Below are positions 27,018-35,798 of a stretch of DNA of 64,000 nucleotides, piece after piece. The DNA lies in NCBI RefSeq assembly GCF_000170855.1, contig NZ_ABCQ01000003.1:62001-126000 (forward strand). Reading direction: 5' to 3'. A model generated the notes under the pieces. The model did no database searches and was not told the DNA's origin. It worked only from the letters and a program-made list of their open reading frames with translations. The position numbers and the translations under genes were made by a program. This stretch comes from Moritella sp. PE36 (GTDB lineage Bacteria > Pseudomonadota > Gammaproteobacteria > Enterobacterales > Moritellaceae). Numbering within the stretch: position 1 is the first letter of the stretch; each line of letters starts with the position of its first letter.

Positions 27018-27507
27018 TCAACCTCCCTGTCAAAATCAAATGCCCTATTTAACTGTCGTAAATACCAAGCATGAGAAGGACTAATACCAATTGCATTAAA
27101 TAAGTGATCAATTATTTCGCCGGAAAAATTGACAATATCAAGACGTTAATTGCCGTAACTAGTTATTCTAATTGCAACTTTTATTAAACAACAAGTACAA
27201 CGCAGTTAGTGGCAGTTTTAACCAGAAAGAATGATCATCTATTTATTGTGATTGGTATAATACTAAAGCATGGAAATGAGTGTATCACCCTCGCTGTAAA
27301 TGAACATTTAATTACCACTGCTTTGTGACAGGCAGTCCTATGACTTACTCTCCAGCATCAACCGCCTCGCGACAAGTAGTGATACGCTAACAAACCGCTA
27401 TACTGTGTCATATCGCTCAATTTTATAACTCGACAGCGTTGCGTTATTTCCTTTTTGGCATGATTAATAGATAATTATCATCAACCTATCATTCAAGGCC
27501 ACTAACT
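27018..27507. other. Intergenic region with a MITE-like insertion
   Basis: A 490-bp region between divergent genes. About 180 bp of it is the element at 27082-27260. The remaining right part is AT-rich, with no ORF, and presumably contains the promoter of the PfkB kinase gene. Confidence 0.5.
27082..27260. mobile_element. MITE-like element with terminal inverted repeats
   Basis: The left end TAATACCAATTGCATTAAAT and the right end (reverse complement TTATACCAATCACAATAAAT) match for about 29 bp with a few mismatches, both running on into TGATCA. There is no coding capacity between them. The size and ends fit a non-autonomous transposable element; a target duplication (TA) is possible but not provable here. 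Confidence 0.6.
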
Positions 27508-28362
27508 ATGTCAAATATCCTCTTACTTGCGAACCTCAACTGTGACCGGGTGTTACAGCTGGATCGACCGTTATCCACTGGTGGCCGCCATTATTATGCC
27601 GATAATGGTCGACGCTTAGGTGGCGGTGGAGCCAATACCGGGTTAGGTTTGATTTATGCGGGTCACAAAGTGGCCTTAGTGAGCCAAGTTGGTAATGATA
27701 AGACCGCCGATTGGTTATTGGCAGAAGCCAGTATTCAGGGGCTAGATTGTAGTTTGCTACAACGCAATGATCTGGATACACCGGAATTATTATTAGTCAT
27801 GACACCGGATGGTGAGCGCACGATTATTCGTCCACAGCGTCCTATTTTTACTTTAGGTCCAACCCCCGACTTTACCCAATGGCAGGTGTTATATATTAAC
27901 TCTTCAGCAGTCGGCTGCGAGCTGTGGGCACAAGCGGCACTTGAACATACCTTAGTGATTGCTCAGTTAGCCAAAGATAATCGACCACGTCCTTGCCATG
28001 TCTTGATCTCGTCAAAATCAGATATGAAAAACCATGGCGTAGAAGTCAATAACAGTGACGAACTATGGCAGTATGGTCAGCAGATCGCCAGTCACAGCTT
28101 ACGTTATTTTATCATTACCGATGGCGATCAAGGCGCTGTCGCTTACAGTGAAAAAGGATCGGTGAGTGTGTCTTCCATTGCAGCACAAGTTATCGATACC
28201 ACAGGGGCTGGGGATGCATTTGCGTCGGGGTTAATTGATGGCCTACTCGCCAAGCAAGAGATCGCGCAGGCTATGAAAACAGGCGCTGAATGGGCCGCGA
28301 TTGCAGTCGCGACCGCCAGTTCGATCCCGGGCACAGAATTACAGCAGCACCTAGCCAAATAA
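27508..28362 (+). CDS. PfkB-family carbohydrate kinase (ribokinase-like)
   Basis: Sugar or nucleoside kinase of 284 residues. The N-terminal G-G-R-H-Y-Y-A-D-N-G-R-R-L-G-G-G-G-A-N-T-G segment matches PfkB signature 1. The C-terminal D-T-T-G-A-G-D-A-F-A-S-G matches signature 2, with the catalytic Asp. It is slightly shorter than typical ribokinase (about 300). No sugar transporter or regulator is adjacent, so the substrate is unknown. Confidence 0.85.
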   Translation: MSNILLLANLNCDRVLQLDRPLSTGGRHYYADNGRRLGGGGANTGLGLIYAGHKVALVSQVGNDKTADWLLAEASIQGLDCSLLQRNDLDTPELLLVMTPDGERTIIRPQRPIFTLGPTPDFTQWQVLYINSSAVGCELWAQAALEHTLVIAQLAKDNRPRPCHVLISSKSDMKNHGVEVNNSDELWQYGQQIASHSLRYFIITDGDQGAVAYSEKGSVSVSSIAAQVIDTTGAGDAFASGLIDGLLAKQEIAQAMKTGAEWAAIAVATASSIPGTELQQHLAK

Positions 28363-28397
28363 CCCCTCTCACCTAAATTACATAATCAAATCCACAC

Positions 28398-28426
28398 GTG
28401 TAAATGATAATTATTATTATTTACAC
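28398..28426 (+). promoter_or_regulatory. Fur-box-like palindrome upstream of the DUF1566 / di-heme peroxidase operon
   Basis: A 29-bp palindrome, GTGTAAATGATAAT-T-ATTATTATTTACAC, with one mismatched pair. The embedded 19-mer at 28406-28424 matches 14 of 19 positions of the Fur consensus. It lies 63 bp upstream of the first gene. Iron control is inferred. Confidence 0.65.
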
Positions 28427-28488
28427 TTGCATCTTCGTTGATGATTCTTTATTATCCTCCGCCTCACATAACAAATAAACTAAAAAAA

Positions 28489-30123
28489 ATGAAAAAAACA
28501 GCATTATCTATCGCTTTCATGGGTATATTCATCAGTGCATGTAACGATTCTAATTCAACTTCGCCACAAATAACTACACCACAAATTTCTACGATAACTG
28601 CACATATCAAAACCAGTGATATAGCGCCAGTATCTACAACGATGGTGAGTTTTTCAGCCCCAGGTATTACCGCTAGCAATGCCAGTAAAATAACAGATAT
28701 CACAGCAAATTTTGGTGATGTGAGCATTGACCAAACGACAGGTGACATGACCTTCAAACCTTATGCATCATCTGCAACAAACGTATTAAGCGCTGAAATC
28801 ATTGCCGCTCAGCACGATTATAAGTTTGAAATTAGCTACAAAGTTGATAACAACATTTATCAACTTGATGGTTCGGTGTTACCGCTATATAACGATAAAG
28901 CGAATCAACCCGCAGTACGTTTTAGCAAAATAAGTCTAGATGGCACGCTATTATCACCAGAAGATCAAGCACGCCCAGCCAATACAAGTGATTGGAGTTG
29001 CGTAACAGATAACAGCAGCGAACTCATGTGGCAAGCACCGCAAGCCAATGGTACATATGCATTCAATGAAACCTATTACTGGGGTGATCGCACGATCAAT
29101 AACCGAGACTATAGCGAAGCAAGCTGTATACTTGACGGTGACTGTAATACCGATAATCTGGTTGCAGAAGCAGACAAGCAGCAACTTTGTGGTCGCTCAG
29201 GCTGGCGTTTAGCGACCCGTACTGAATGGCAAACACTATTAGATAAAAAACTGTTTGATGAAGACTCAAAACAATCGCCAGTTAACAACTTCTACTTCCC
29301 TTACCTTGATTCTAATTACGATGAAGCGTACTGGACTGATTCATTTACTATTTATGCAAATGGTCATGATAACAAACCAACGGCTGGTGATTGGCAAGGC
29401 TCAAATGCCCTTGTTGGTGATGCACACGTGATGTGGATGAGCGAAGATTTTGATTTCGCAAACATGCCGCCCCGCTCAACAAACGAACCTCATTTCGCCA
29501 TGCTAGTAAACGGCACTGTTATCCCTGATATAAAAGACAATGACGTGCCAGAATTATCAACACAATTAACACCGCAAAATATAGCCGAAGGTGTTGACGA
29601 AAATCTTAATTGGCAATCACGCTTTGTTAAGCATGGTAATTCAGGCCAAGCACTTGCAGATCAAGACACAGCAAACTGGACTTGTACATCTGACCTTGCA
29701 TACAGATCAGTGTTAGCGAATACACAGATCCTATGGCAACGGATCAATAAAGACGCACCACTGAAAGATTACGCACAAGCCGTTGAGTACGCCAAACAAG
29801 TCAACCAAACTGCACTGTGTGGACAAACTAACTGGCGCTTACCCACAGAAAATGAATTAAAAAGCCTACTTGTGAATACACCAATCTCATACGGGCCTGG
29901 CATGGTATTTCCAAGTCAACGAGCAAGCTATATAACCAGTGTACTTGATGATACAAACGTAGACTATGATAGCTATTACTGGACTTCGATAGCTGATGCA
30001 TACAAGCCAGAAACAAAACAAATCGCGGTTGCATTCCAAGATTCATTCTCAGAAAGCAGTGGTATAGCAAATACAGAACTGCATCACGTACGCCTAATCT
30101 CAACAACGAGATTGCAACCATAA
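28489..30123 (+). CDS. DUF1566 (Lcl-like) domain lipoprotein
   Basis: Predicted lipoprotein of 544 residues (MKKTALSIAFMGIFISAC). An N-terminal beta-rich region of about 150 residues is followed by two DUF1566-type modules, each with a conserved Trp-Cys opening (S-D-W-S-C-V and A-N-W-T-C-T) and the signature C-G-(R/Q)-x-x-W-R-L-(P/A)-T followed by an acidic residue. DUF1566 occurs in the Legionella Lcl adhesin C-terminus and many surface proteins; its role here is unknown. The start at 28489 gives a clean lipobox, though no strong ribosome site is visible. It shares one base with the next gene's ATG (TAATG). Confidence 0.78.
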   Translation: MKKTALSIAFMGIFISACNDSNSTSPQITTPQISTITAHIKTSDIAPVSTTMVSFSAPGITASNASKITDITANFGDVSIDQTTGDMTFKPYASSATNVLSAEIIAAQHDYKFEISYKVDNNIYQLDGSVLPLYNDKANQPAVRFSKISLDGTLLSPEDQARPANTSDWSCVTDNSSELMWQAPQANGTYAFNETYYWGDRTINNRDYSEASCILDGDCNTDNLVAEADKQQLCGRSGWRLATRTEWQTLLDKKLFDEDSKQSPVNNFYFPYLDSNYDEAYWTDSFTIYANGHDNKPTAGDWQGSNALVGDAHVMWMSEDFDFANMPPRSTNEPHFAMLVNGTVIPDIKDNDVPELSTQLTPQNIAEGVDENLNWQSRFVKHGNSGQALADQDTANWTCTSDLAYRSVLANTQILWQRINKDAPLKDYAQAVEYAKQVNQTALCGQTNWRLPTENELKSLLVNTPISYGPGMVFPSQRASYITSVLDDTNVDYDSYYWTSIADAYKPETKQIAVAFQDSFSESSGIANTELHHVRLISTTRLQP

Positions 30124-32726
30124 TGATAAAAGATACATTAAAAAGTATACAACGCCTGTCAGTGATCATCACTGGCTGTGCGTTGCTAGCTGCGTGTGGT
30201 AGTGACTCAGGTTCTGGTTCTAGCACTGATTCTGGCACTGGTAGTCCAGACTCAACAGATAATACCAATACAGCTAAACCGCTGGTATTGAACCCTCGTA
30301 TACAGCTAACCCAAGGGCGTACGACTACTCAGCAGTACGCCTTAATGCCAACGCAAGAATTACGACTGATTCAGCCTGGCCTGTATGGTAATGCCAGTGT
30401 GCAAGGCAATACGTTTACCTATCAGGCAAATGCCGACACACAGGGGTCCGACCATGTAAAATTGGCCATAATATCAAATGATAAAATTGAGACTATCAAC
30501 TGGCTGATTAGAGTGAATCAGCCAACGCCTCGCTTTGCAACATTAGCGCTCGGTGACAACAGTCAGAATAAGGAATGGCAATGCATCAGCGATAATGAGA
30601 CCCATCAAGGTGTTATTTGGGCAACCCCACAACAACCAACAAAACAAACTTACGCTTGGGGTGATTGGCCGCCGACCTTACCGGCTTTTCAAGCCCAATG
30701 TCAGTTCACCGATAGTGACGGTAACAGTCAAGCATGCTCGACAGACAGATTGGTTGAATACGCCAATCAACAGAACTGGTGTGATCGTAATGATTGGCGC
30801 TTACCCGAAAGCTATGAAGTAAAAGGGTTGGTCAGTGAACAAGATTATGCTCTCGATAATAATCAAGCCGCCATTGACCCTTACTTTTTTTCTACAACTG
30901 GTTTTGAGACTTACTGGTTAGCAAATGATAACAGTCAACCACATGCTGACAATATTGCACCGACATTAGACTTTACAACTGGTCGCCATACGACTGTGAT
31001 GCAAAACAAGCGTAAGCCTAAATCAGTGATGCTTGTTAGTGGTATCAAACGTGATACCACATTACCTTCTGAGCAAAAACAACCACAGGCAGAGAAAGAC
31101 AGTTTCATCCGCTTAGACAATGACGGTAGCCCCTTACCTAAATCGCTACAAGATGCTGACTACATTGATAGCCCTTGGCGTTGTTTAGACGATATGCGTG
31201 GATTAGTACGTGATAATTTCTATTTACGCGATAAGCAGTTCTCCTATGTATATTGGTTAACGCCAAATCCACAAGATATCACTAACACCAGCCAGCAGTT
31301 AGCAATACAAGCAGGTGTACCTAAGGCTATTGATGACGTTAATCAAGCACAATTTTGTGGTCGAAATGATTGGAGGCTACCCACTGCCGATGAACTAGCG
31401 ATGTTACTGTATAAAGGCGAGCAAGACAGTGATTACAGCTTGTTATATGCAACATCACTAAATCAACCTGAAAGCGGTGATTATTGGGTTAAAACAGCCT
31501 CTGGTTATGGCTTATATAGCTTACCCATGACTGTAACTTTACAGCCCAAATCAACGACTGATGCAGATACTGGACGTGTATTATTTATTGCGACTGAATT
31601 TGAAAACAGAGCGACAGAAGATCCCCGCTCCATTAACAACCACGCTCAACCTGACTTCAATCGCCTAAGACAAGATTACGCCAGTAATAGTGATTATTGG
31701 CCAAAACCGTTTGTCGATGATACGGATAATTATCAAGAGTTGGGCACGATGCCTAAACCAATTTTCCCTAACGACAACCCTTATAGTGAGTTAAAGGTAT
31801 CGCTAGGTGAGAAACTCTTCTTTGACCCTTTTTTATCGCGTGCGGGTGATGTGTCATGCTCTACCTGTCACGATCCAAAGCTCGGTTGGGGAGATGGGCA
31901 AGAGGTTTCCATTGGCCATGACCGTCAACGTGGCAAGCGTAACGCCCCGACGATTGTAAACAGTGCATTCTTACCTGTGTTGTTTTGGGATAGTCGCGCA
32001 GCAACATTAGAGCAACAAGCATTAATGCCAATTCAAGACCCAGTGGAAATGGCTGAGACTCTGCCACGATTACTCTCACGATTAAATATGCATCCACAAT
32101 ATCCAGACTTGTTTAAACAAGCATTTTCTGAAGATGGAGATATCACAGAGCAGCAGTTAGGGATGGCACTCGCAACCTTCCAGCGTACGATTATTAGTAA
32201 CATCAGCCGTTTTGATACCTTCATTACTCAGGCTGATAGCACAGGTAATACTAGCGCACTTTCTGATAAAGAACTGTGGGGATTAGACATTTTCCGCCGT
32301 AATGGCCGTTGTGTTAATTGTCACATGGGGGCTGAATTTACTGACCACAAAATGCAAAATGTCGGACTGACTTATTACCAGGGTTTTTATGAAGATCTGG
32401 GATTGTATAATGTGGATGGTAAACCAAGCAGTGTCGGTAAATTTAAAACTCCGTCATTACGCGATGTGATGAACAACCATCCATGGTTTCATAATGGTTT
32501 ACTCGATACGATGGAAGGCGTTATCTCAATGTACTCAGCCGGCATGGCAGATAATGCCCCGTTTGGTTGGAATAAATACGATCCAACTTATCCAGTATTA
32601 TCAAAACAGATTAGACCATTAAATCTGACGGTCTCGGAAGCAGAGGCATTACAAACCTTCTTAACCACGATCACGGCACCAACTCGCCAAACGCCAGCGA
32701 CTAAATCTGAGTTAGGTATTAATTAA
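30123..32726 (+). CDS. DUF1566 - di-heme cytochrome c peroxidase fusion lipoprotein
   Basis: Predicted lipoprotein of 867 residues (signal to C-A-L-L-A-A-C, then a Ser/Gly/Asp-rich linker). Residues about 60-520 contain two DUF1566 modules (N-D-W-R-L-P-E near 223 and N-D-W-R-L-P-T near 414). Residues about 540-860 form a CcpA/MauG-type di-heme peroxidase with haem sites CSTCH (579-583) and CVNCH (730-734). L-G-E-K-L-F-F-D and the distal L-R-D-V segment fit the family. Reduction of H2O2 or oxidation of a protein substrate at the cell surface or in the periplasm is inferred. ATG overlaps the upstream stop, so both are made from one mRNA under the Fur-like site. Confidence 0.85.
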   Translation: MIKDTLKSIQRLSVIITGCALLAACGSDSGSGSSTDSGTGSPDSTDNTNTAKPLVLNPRIQLTQGRTTTQQYALMPTQELRLIQPGLYGNASVQGNTFTYQANADTQGSDHVKLAIISNDKIETINWLIRVNQPTPRFATLALGDNSQNKEWQCISDNETHQGVIWATPQQPTKQTYAWGDWPPTLPAFQAQCQFTDSDGNSQACSTDRLVEYANQQNWCDRNDWRLPESYEVKGLVSEQDYALDNNQAAIDPYFFSTTGFETYWLANDNSQPHADNIAPTLDFTTGRHTTVMQNKRKPKSVMLVSGIKRDTTLPSEQKQPQAEKDSFIRLDNDGSPLPKSLQDADYIDSPWRCLDDMRGLVRDNFYLRDKQFSYVYWLTPNPQDITNTSQQLAIQAGVPKAIDDVNQAQFCGRNDWRLPTADELAMLLYKGEQDSDYSLLYATSLNQPESGDYWVKTASGYGLYSLPMTVTLQPKSTTDADTGRVLFIATEFENRATEDPRSINNHAQPDFNRLRQDYASNSDYWPKPFVDDTDNYQELGTMPKPIFPNDNPYSELKVSLGEKLFFDPFLSRAGDVSCSTCHDPKLGWGDGQEVSIGHDRQRGKRNAPTIVNSAFLPVLFWDSRAATLEQQALMPIQDPVEMAETLPRLLSRLNMHPQYPDLFKQAFSEDGDITEQQLGMALATFQRTIISNISRFDTFITQADSTGNTSALSDKELWGLDIFRRNGRCVNCHMGAEFTDHKMQNVGLTYYQGFYEDLGLYNVDGKPSSVGKFKTPSLRDVMNNHPWFHNGLLDTMEGVISMYSAGMADNAPFGWNKYDPTYPVLSKQIRPLNLTVSEAEALQTFLTTITAPTRQTPATKSELGIN

Positions 32727-32746
32727 CAATATTAAAGACTTAAATT

Positions 32747-32783
32747 ATAAGTAGGTGTTACCCACTAGCACCTACTTATTTAT
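32747..32783. terminator. Bidirectional terminator
   Basis: ATAAGTAGGTG pairs with CACCTACTTAT across an 11-nt loop, with T-rich sequence on the right and A-rich sequence on the left. It serves the peroxidase operon and the converging gene at 32803. Confidence 0.7.
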
Positions 32784-32802
32784 TCTACTGAGCAGCAAGC
32801 GA

Positions 32803-33495
32803 TTAGCGTTCGCCAACCAAATATAAATAGGTATGCTTAGCACTGTATTTGGGGGACATGTGGACGCCGTAATAACAAGGCACCTTGTGTTCACAGACTT
32901 GATTGATCACATCAAAGCCCGCATTGATTTTGCGTATTGAAATAGGCTCTTTAGTGACGATAATCATCGCAGCAGAATCAGCAATCGTAGGATCCGGAAT
33001 AACGTTTTTCACCATCTTCTGACTCATCGTACTATCATTTGCTGCTAGTACATCGGCAATTTCTTCACCATTGGCTTCCAAAAATCGTAACGACTTAGAA
33101 TTTGATATTAATGACGAAATGTCACTGATATTAAATTTAAGTAGCTTATTTTGATTTAACATCGACGCCATATGATTAATAAAGCGCAGTGCAGCGAGCG
33201 TATGGTATGTATTTAGCTCATCAAGGTTTAACCAAATCGTAGCGATGTAGTTATCACCAATAATCTTACGCCCAGAGGTAAAACCAGCAGAACGCATATG
33301 CGTGTGCTGGTAAATCACCACCACTAAATCTGATTGTAATAAATTGCTATCACGCATGACTTCATGTTCAGCGGTAATGGTTTGCAGATCGATATCATCA
33401 TTATTTTCGAGATCAACCAACAGAGGATGTTGTTCCATAAATGATAATACTGTAATGCGAACCATATCGTCATTACGGTTTATAGTCTGACTCAT
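32803..33495 (-). CDS. Protein of unknown function
   Basis: Soluble protein of 230 residues with no signal peptide or membrane segment. I do not recognise a family. It mixes hydrophobic strands (S-D-L-V-V-V-I-Y, N-Y-I-A-T-I-W-L) and helices. The last ~60 residues alternate helix and strand (I-S-I-R-K-I-N-A-G-F-D-V-I then P-C-Y-Y-G-V-H-M and T-Y-L-Y-L-V-G), loosely recalling the C-terminal subdomain of FtsZ. There is no GTP-binding GGGTGSG motif. GGGAGAG precedes the ATG. A terminator separates it from the upstream membrane gene, so it is likely expressed alone. Confidence 0.6.
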   Translation of the reverse strand: MSQTINRNDDMVRITVLSFMEQHPLLVDLENNDDIDLQTITAEHEVMRDSNLLQSDLVVVIYQHTHMRSAGFTSGRKIIGDNYIATIWLNLDELNTYHTLAALRFINHMASMLNQNKLLKFNISDISSLISNSKSLRFLEANGEEIADVLAANDSTMSQKMVKNVIPDPTIADSAAMIIVTKEPISIRKINAGFDVINQVCEHKVPCYYGVHMSPKYSAKHTYLYLVGER

Positions 33496-33641
33496 GCGCT
33501 CTCCCTTTCATATCCTCAACTATATTTACTATTATGGAATAAAATAAGGGAAATCGTTGAAATTAATGGTTATTTACTACTTAAACTGAATATTCACCTC
33601 TTTATAGGCATCAAGCTAGTGATCTATATAACGAAAGAAAT

Positions 33642-33679
33642 AAAAAAGCCCGCACAAATAACATTATATGTGCAGGCTT
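33642..33679 (-). terminator. Terminator of the coiled-coil membrane protein gene
   Basis: On the minus strand AAGCCTGCACA pairs with TGTGCGGGCTT and runs into TTTTTT. About 30 bp past the stop at 33711. Confidence 0.88.
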
Positions 33680-33710
33680 AATTTGTATTGATTACATTTA
33701 GTGGTGCTAG

Positions 33711-35168
33711 TTAAGCTTCGTTATCAATATATACCCTTGCTTTTTGCTCACGTTTTTTAGCAAGGCTTTTAAGGTGTAAACCTGACAAGGTCAAGGCGAT
33801 ACCAGTAATCGAACCGATTAAGGCTAATGAACCAAACCAGACCAAACCAACCAATGTTAAGGTTTCTGTTTTCACATCTTTGTAGTGGTCAACATTATCA
33901 ATATAAGACGCCATACGATAAACCTGGTTAGATAAGGCCATCGTGTTCGCTTCGATTTCAATCACGCGAATATCATAACGTAAGCTCATATTATTTTGCT
34001 TAATCTCTCTAATGTAGTCTTTCTCACTTAAGAACTGAACATCCGCTTGATCACGCTTAATCTCTAAACTGCGTAACTCTGTGGTTTTATTCTTAGCCAG
34101 TTTTCTTTGTTTAACGGCTAAATTGCTATTACTCGCACTCACCGCATTTTTATAACTACGGCTAAGTTGTTGCACTTCGTCATTCTTCTGCTGGATCATG
34201 TCATCTTTTAATCCGAGTAAATCAGCATAATAACCGTCAAGGAACTTAACCGACTCTAAATCTGGGCTATTATCTTTAGCAATAATGGTGTTGTTATTGA
34301 TGTTGTTTATTTGTGTTTCAACATAACGGATCTTTTCATCGTAATCTTTTTTCACTCCCGGTGAAGTAAAGAAGTTCGAATCATCTAATGCGACAATCTT
34401 ATCGGCATTCAGCTTATCAAGCTGGGCTAATAAACGGGTACGCTCAGTCTGCACTAAATCATTACTATTTTGAGTACGTGCCATCGATGATTTAAAACGT
34501 TGCTCTTTCTTTTCAGATAGCTCTTGTAGCATCTCTGACTTTTCCACTTTAAGCTGAATTAACTGCTCTCTTTTTTCTGCTAGCGCCTTTCTTAACTGCG
34601 GGACATTCTTTGATAAGTACTTATTACGTCGTACTTCATAGGCATATTGCGATTGATAGTTCGCATTAACCGCCGTTTTATCGCTGTCAATTTGCTGCGT
34701 TTTAATATTGTAATCTTGCAGGGCAATCACGATATTATCTTCATTAATTTTGATCTGGTTTTCAATTTTGCTGATCTCAATTTCACTGAGATTAATTTGA
34801 CTATTAATCGATGAGAATGCTCTTTCAAAACCATTGAGTAAGGTTTCAAAGGTAATAAGACACAAGAAACTAATGATCAACAAATACATAGGAAATGATT
34901 TACGTGAATGCCAAAGCCCTATCACAAAAGGGATCTTGGTTAATTCCACCAGCGAGATCATCACAAAAGGCGCAGCCAATGTGAATGCACTGGCTAAATC
35001 ATTATCACTTGTCATTAATGATACTGATATACAAAGACCGATAAATACCACAATAATCTCAACTAACCAGGCGATCCTACGTAAAAATCGACTATGCTTG
35101 CCCAGGTCATCAACATCATCATCCCTAACTTTACTGGTGTTTGGACCAGTTCCCATGATATCGCTCAT
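33711..35168 (-). CDS. Inner-membrane protein with a long coiled coil
   Basis: Protein of about 485 residues. Three transmembrane helices lie within the first ~130 residues. They are followed by about 290 residues of Lys/Glu/Gln/Asn-rich heptad sequence predicted to be coiled coil. One or two C-terminal helices (L-V-G-L-V-W-F-G-S-L-A-L-I-G-S-I-T-G) precede a short basic tail. I do not recognise a family. Such a rod could span the periplasm or scaffold a membrane complex. The start is uncertain: ATG 35168 gives the least odd N-terminus, while ATG starts up to 35207 are possible because GAGG lies between them. Confidence 0.65.
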   Translation of the reverse strand: MSDIMGTGPNTSKVRDDDVDDLGKHSRFLRRIAWLVEIIVVFIGLCISVSLMTSDNDLASAFTLAAPFVMISLVELTKIPFVIGLWHSRKSFPMYLLIISFLCLITFETLLNGFERAFSSINSQINLSEIEISKIENQIKINEDNIVIALQDYNIKTQQIDSDKTAVNANYQSQYAYEVRRNKYLSKNVPQLRKALAEKREQLIQLKVEKSEMLQELSEKKEQRFKSSMARTQNSNDLVQTERTRLLAQLDKLNADKIVALDDSNFFTSPGVKKDYDEKIRYVETQINNINNNTIIAKDNSPDLESVKFLDGYYADLLGLKDDMIQQKNDEVQQLSRSYKNAVSASNSNLAVKQRKLAKNKTTELRSLEIKRDQADVQFLSEKDYIREIKQNNMSLRYDIRVIEIEANTMALSNQVYRMASYIDNVDHYKDVKTETLTLVGLVWFGSLALIGSITGIALTLSGLHLKSLAKKREQKARVYIDNEA

Positions 35169-35798
35169 TTGCTTATAACACCTCATCATAAATAAAATAA
35201 TACTCATCTTACAGTTTCAGTGACCTTTTAGCCCGAATAGATAATGCAGGATCAATCAAACGTACAAGATTACAACAATATTGAGTACATATTACCCTGC
35301 TAAAAAACGATAAACTATGTCATTTACGACAAAGGCAGGAGATATAGTATATTGTTAAATAGTATCATCATCATAAAAAATAATTAAAAACGCTTAAATA
35401 ACAATAAAATACAGATGATTAACACTTACAACCCATTGATATGAACTTTGTGTTTTTCTTCAAAATAATTTACATATGCAATTTAGACTAGGTTGAAAAA
35501 CAAGCTACTGCCTCCATAAACACAAATATCAAGATGAATAAAGACTGTTATTACATTAACTGTGAAGTAACTCTATTAATTTCGATTTAAAATACTTTTC
35601 CTATTGAGCTGCGATAACCGCAATACATAAAATCAGTGCCCGCAGCATGAGCAACATCGAACATTCGATGTCCGGTCTTGGTGAATGAAATAAAAGCCCT
35701 AGCTTAAGTTACCAGGGCTTATTCATTTGATTAAGTATTGAGTTTAATCAATCACTGCATGACGATTGATTTTTTCATGGATTTATTTTTTCATCGGT
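35169..35798. other. AT-rich intergenic region
   Basis: About 630 bp without a convincing gene. It contains the terminator of the giant lipoprotein gene at 35690-35722 and a small inverted repeat ACATCGA/TCGATGT at 35654-35671. The rest is very AT-rich with short poly-A/T tracts and probably carries the promoter of the membrane-protein gene at its left side. Confidence 0.5.
35690..35722 (-). terminator. Terminator of the giant lipoprotein gene
   Basis: On the minus strand AAGCCCT pairs with AGGGCTT across a 13-nt loop and is followed by TTTATTT; about 75 bp past the stop. Confidence 0.7.
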
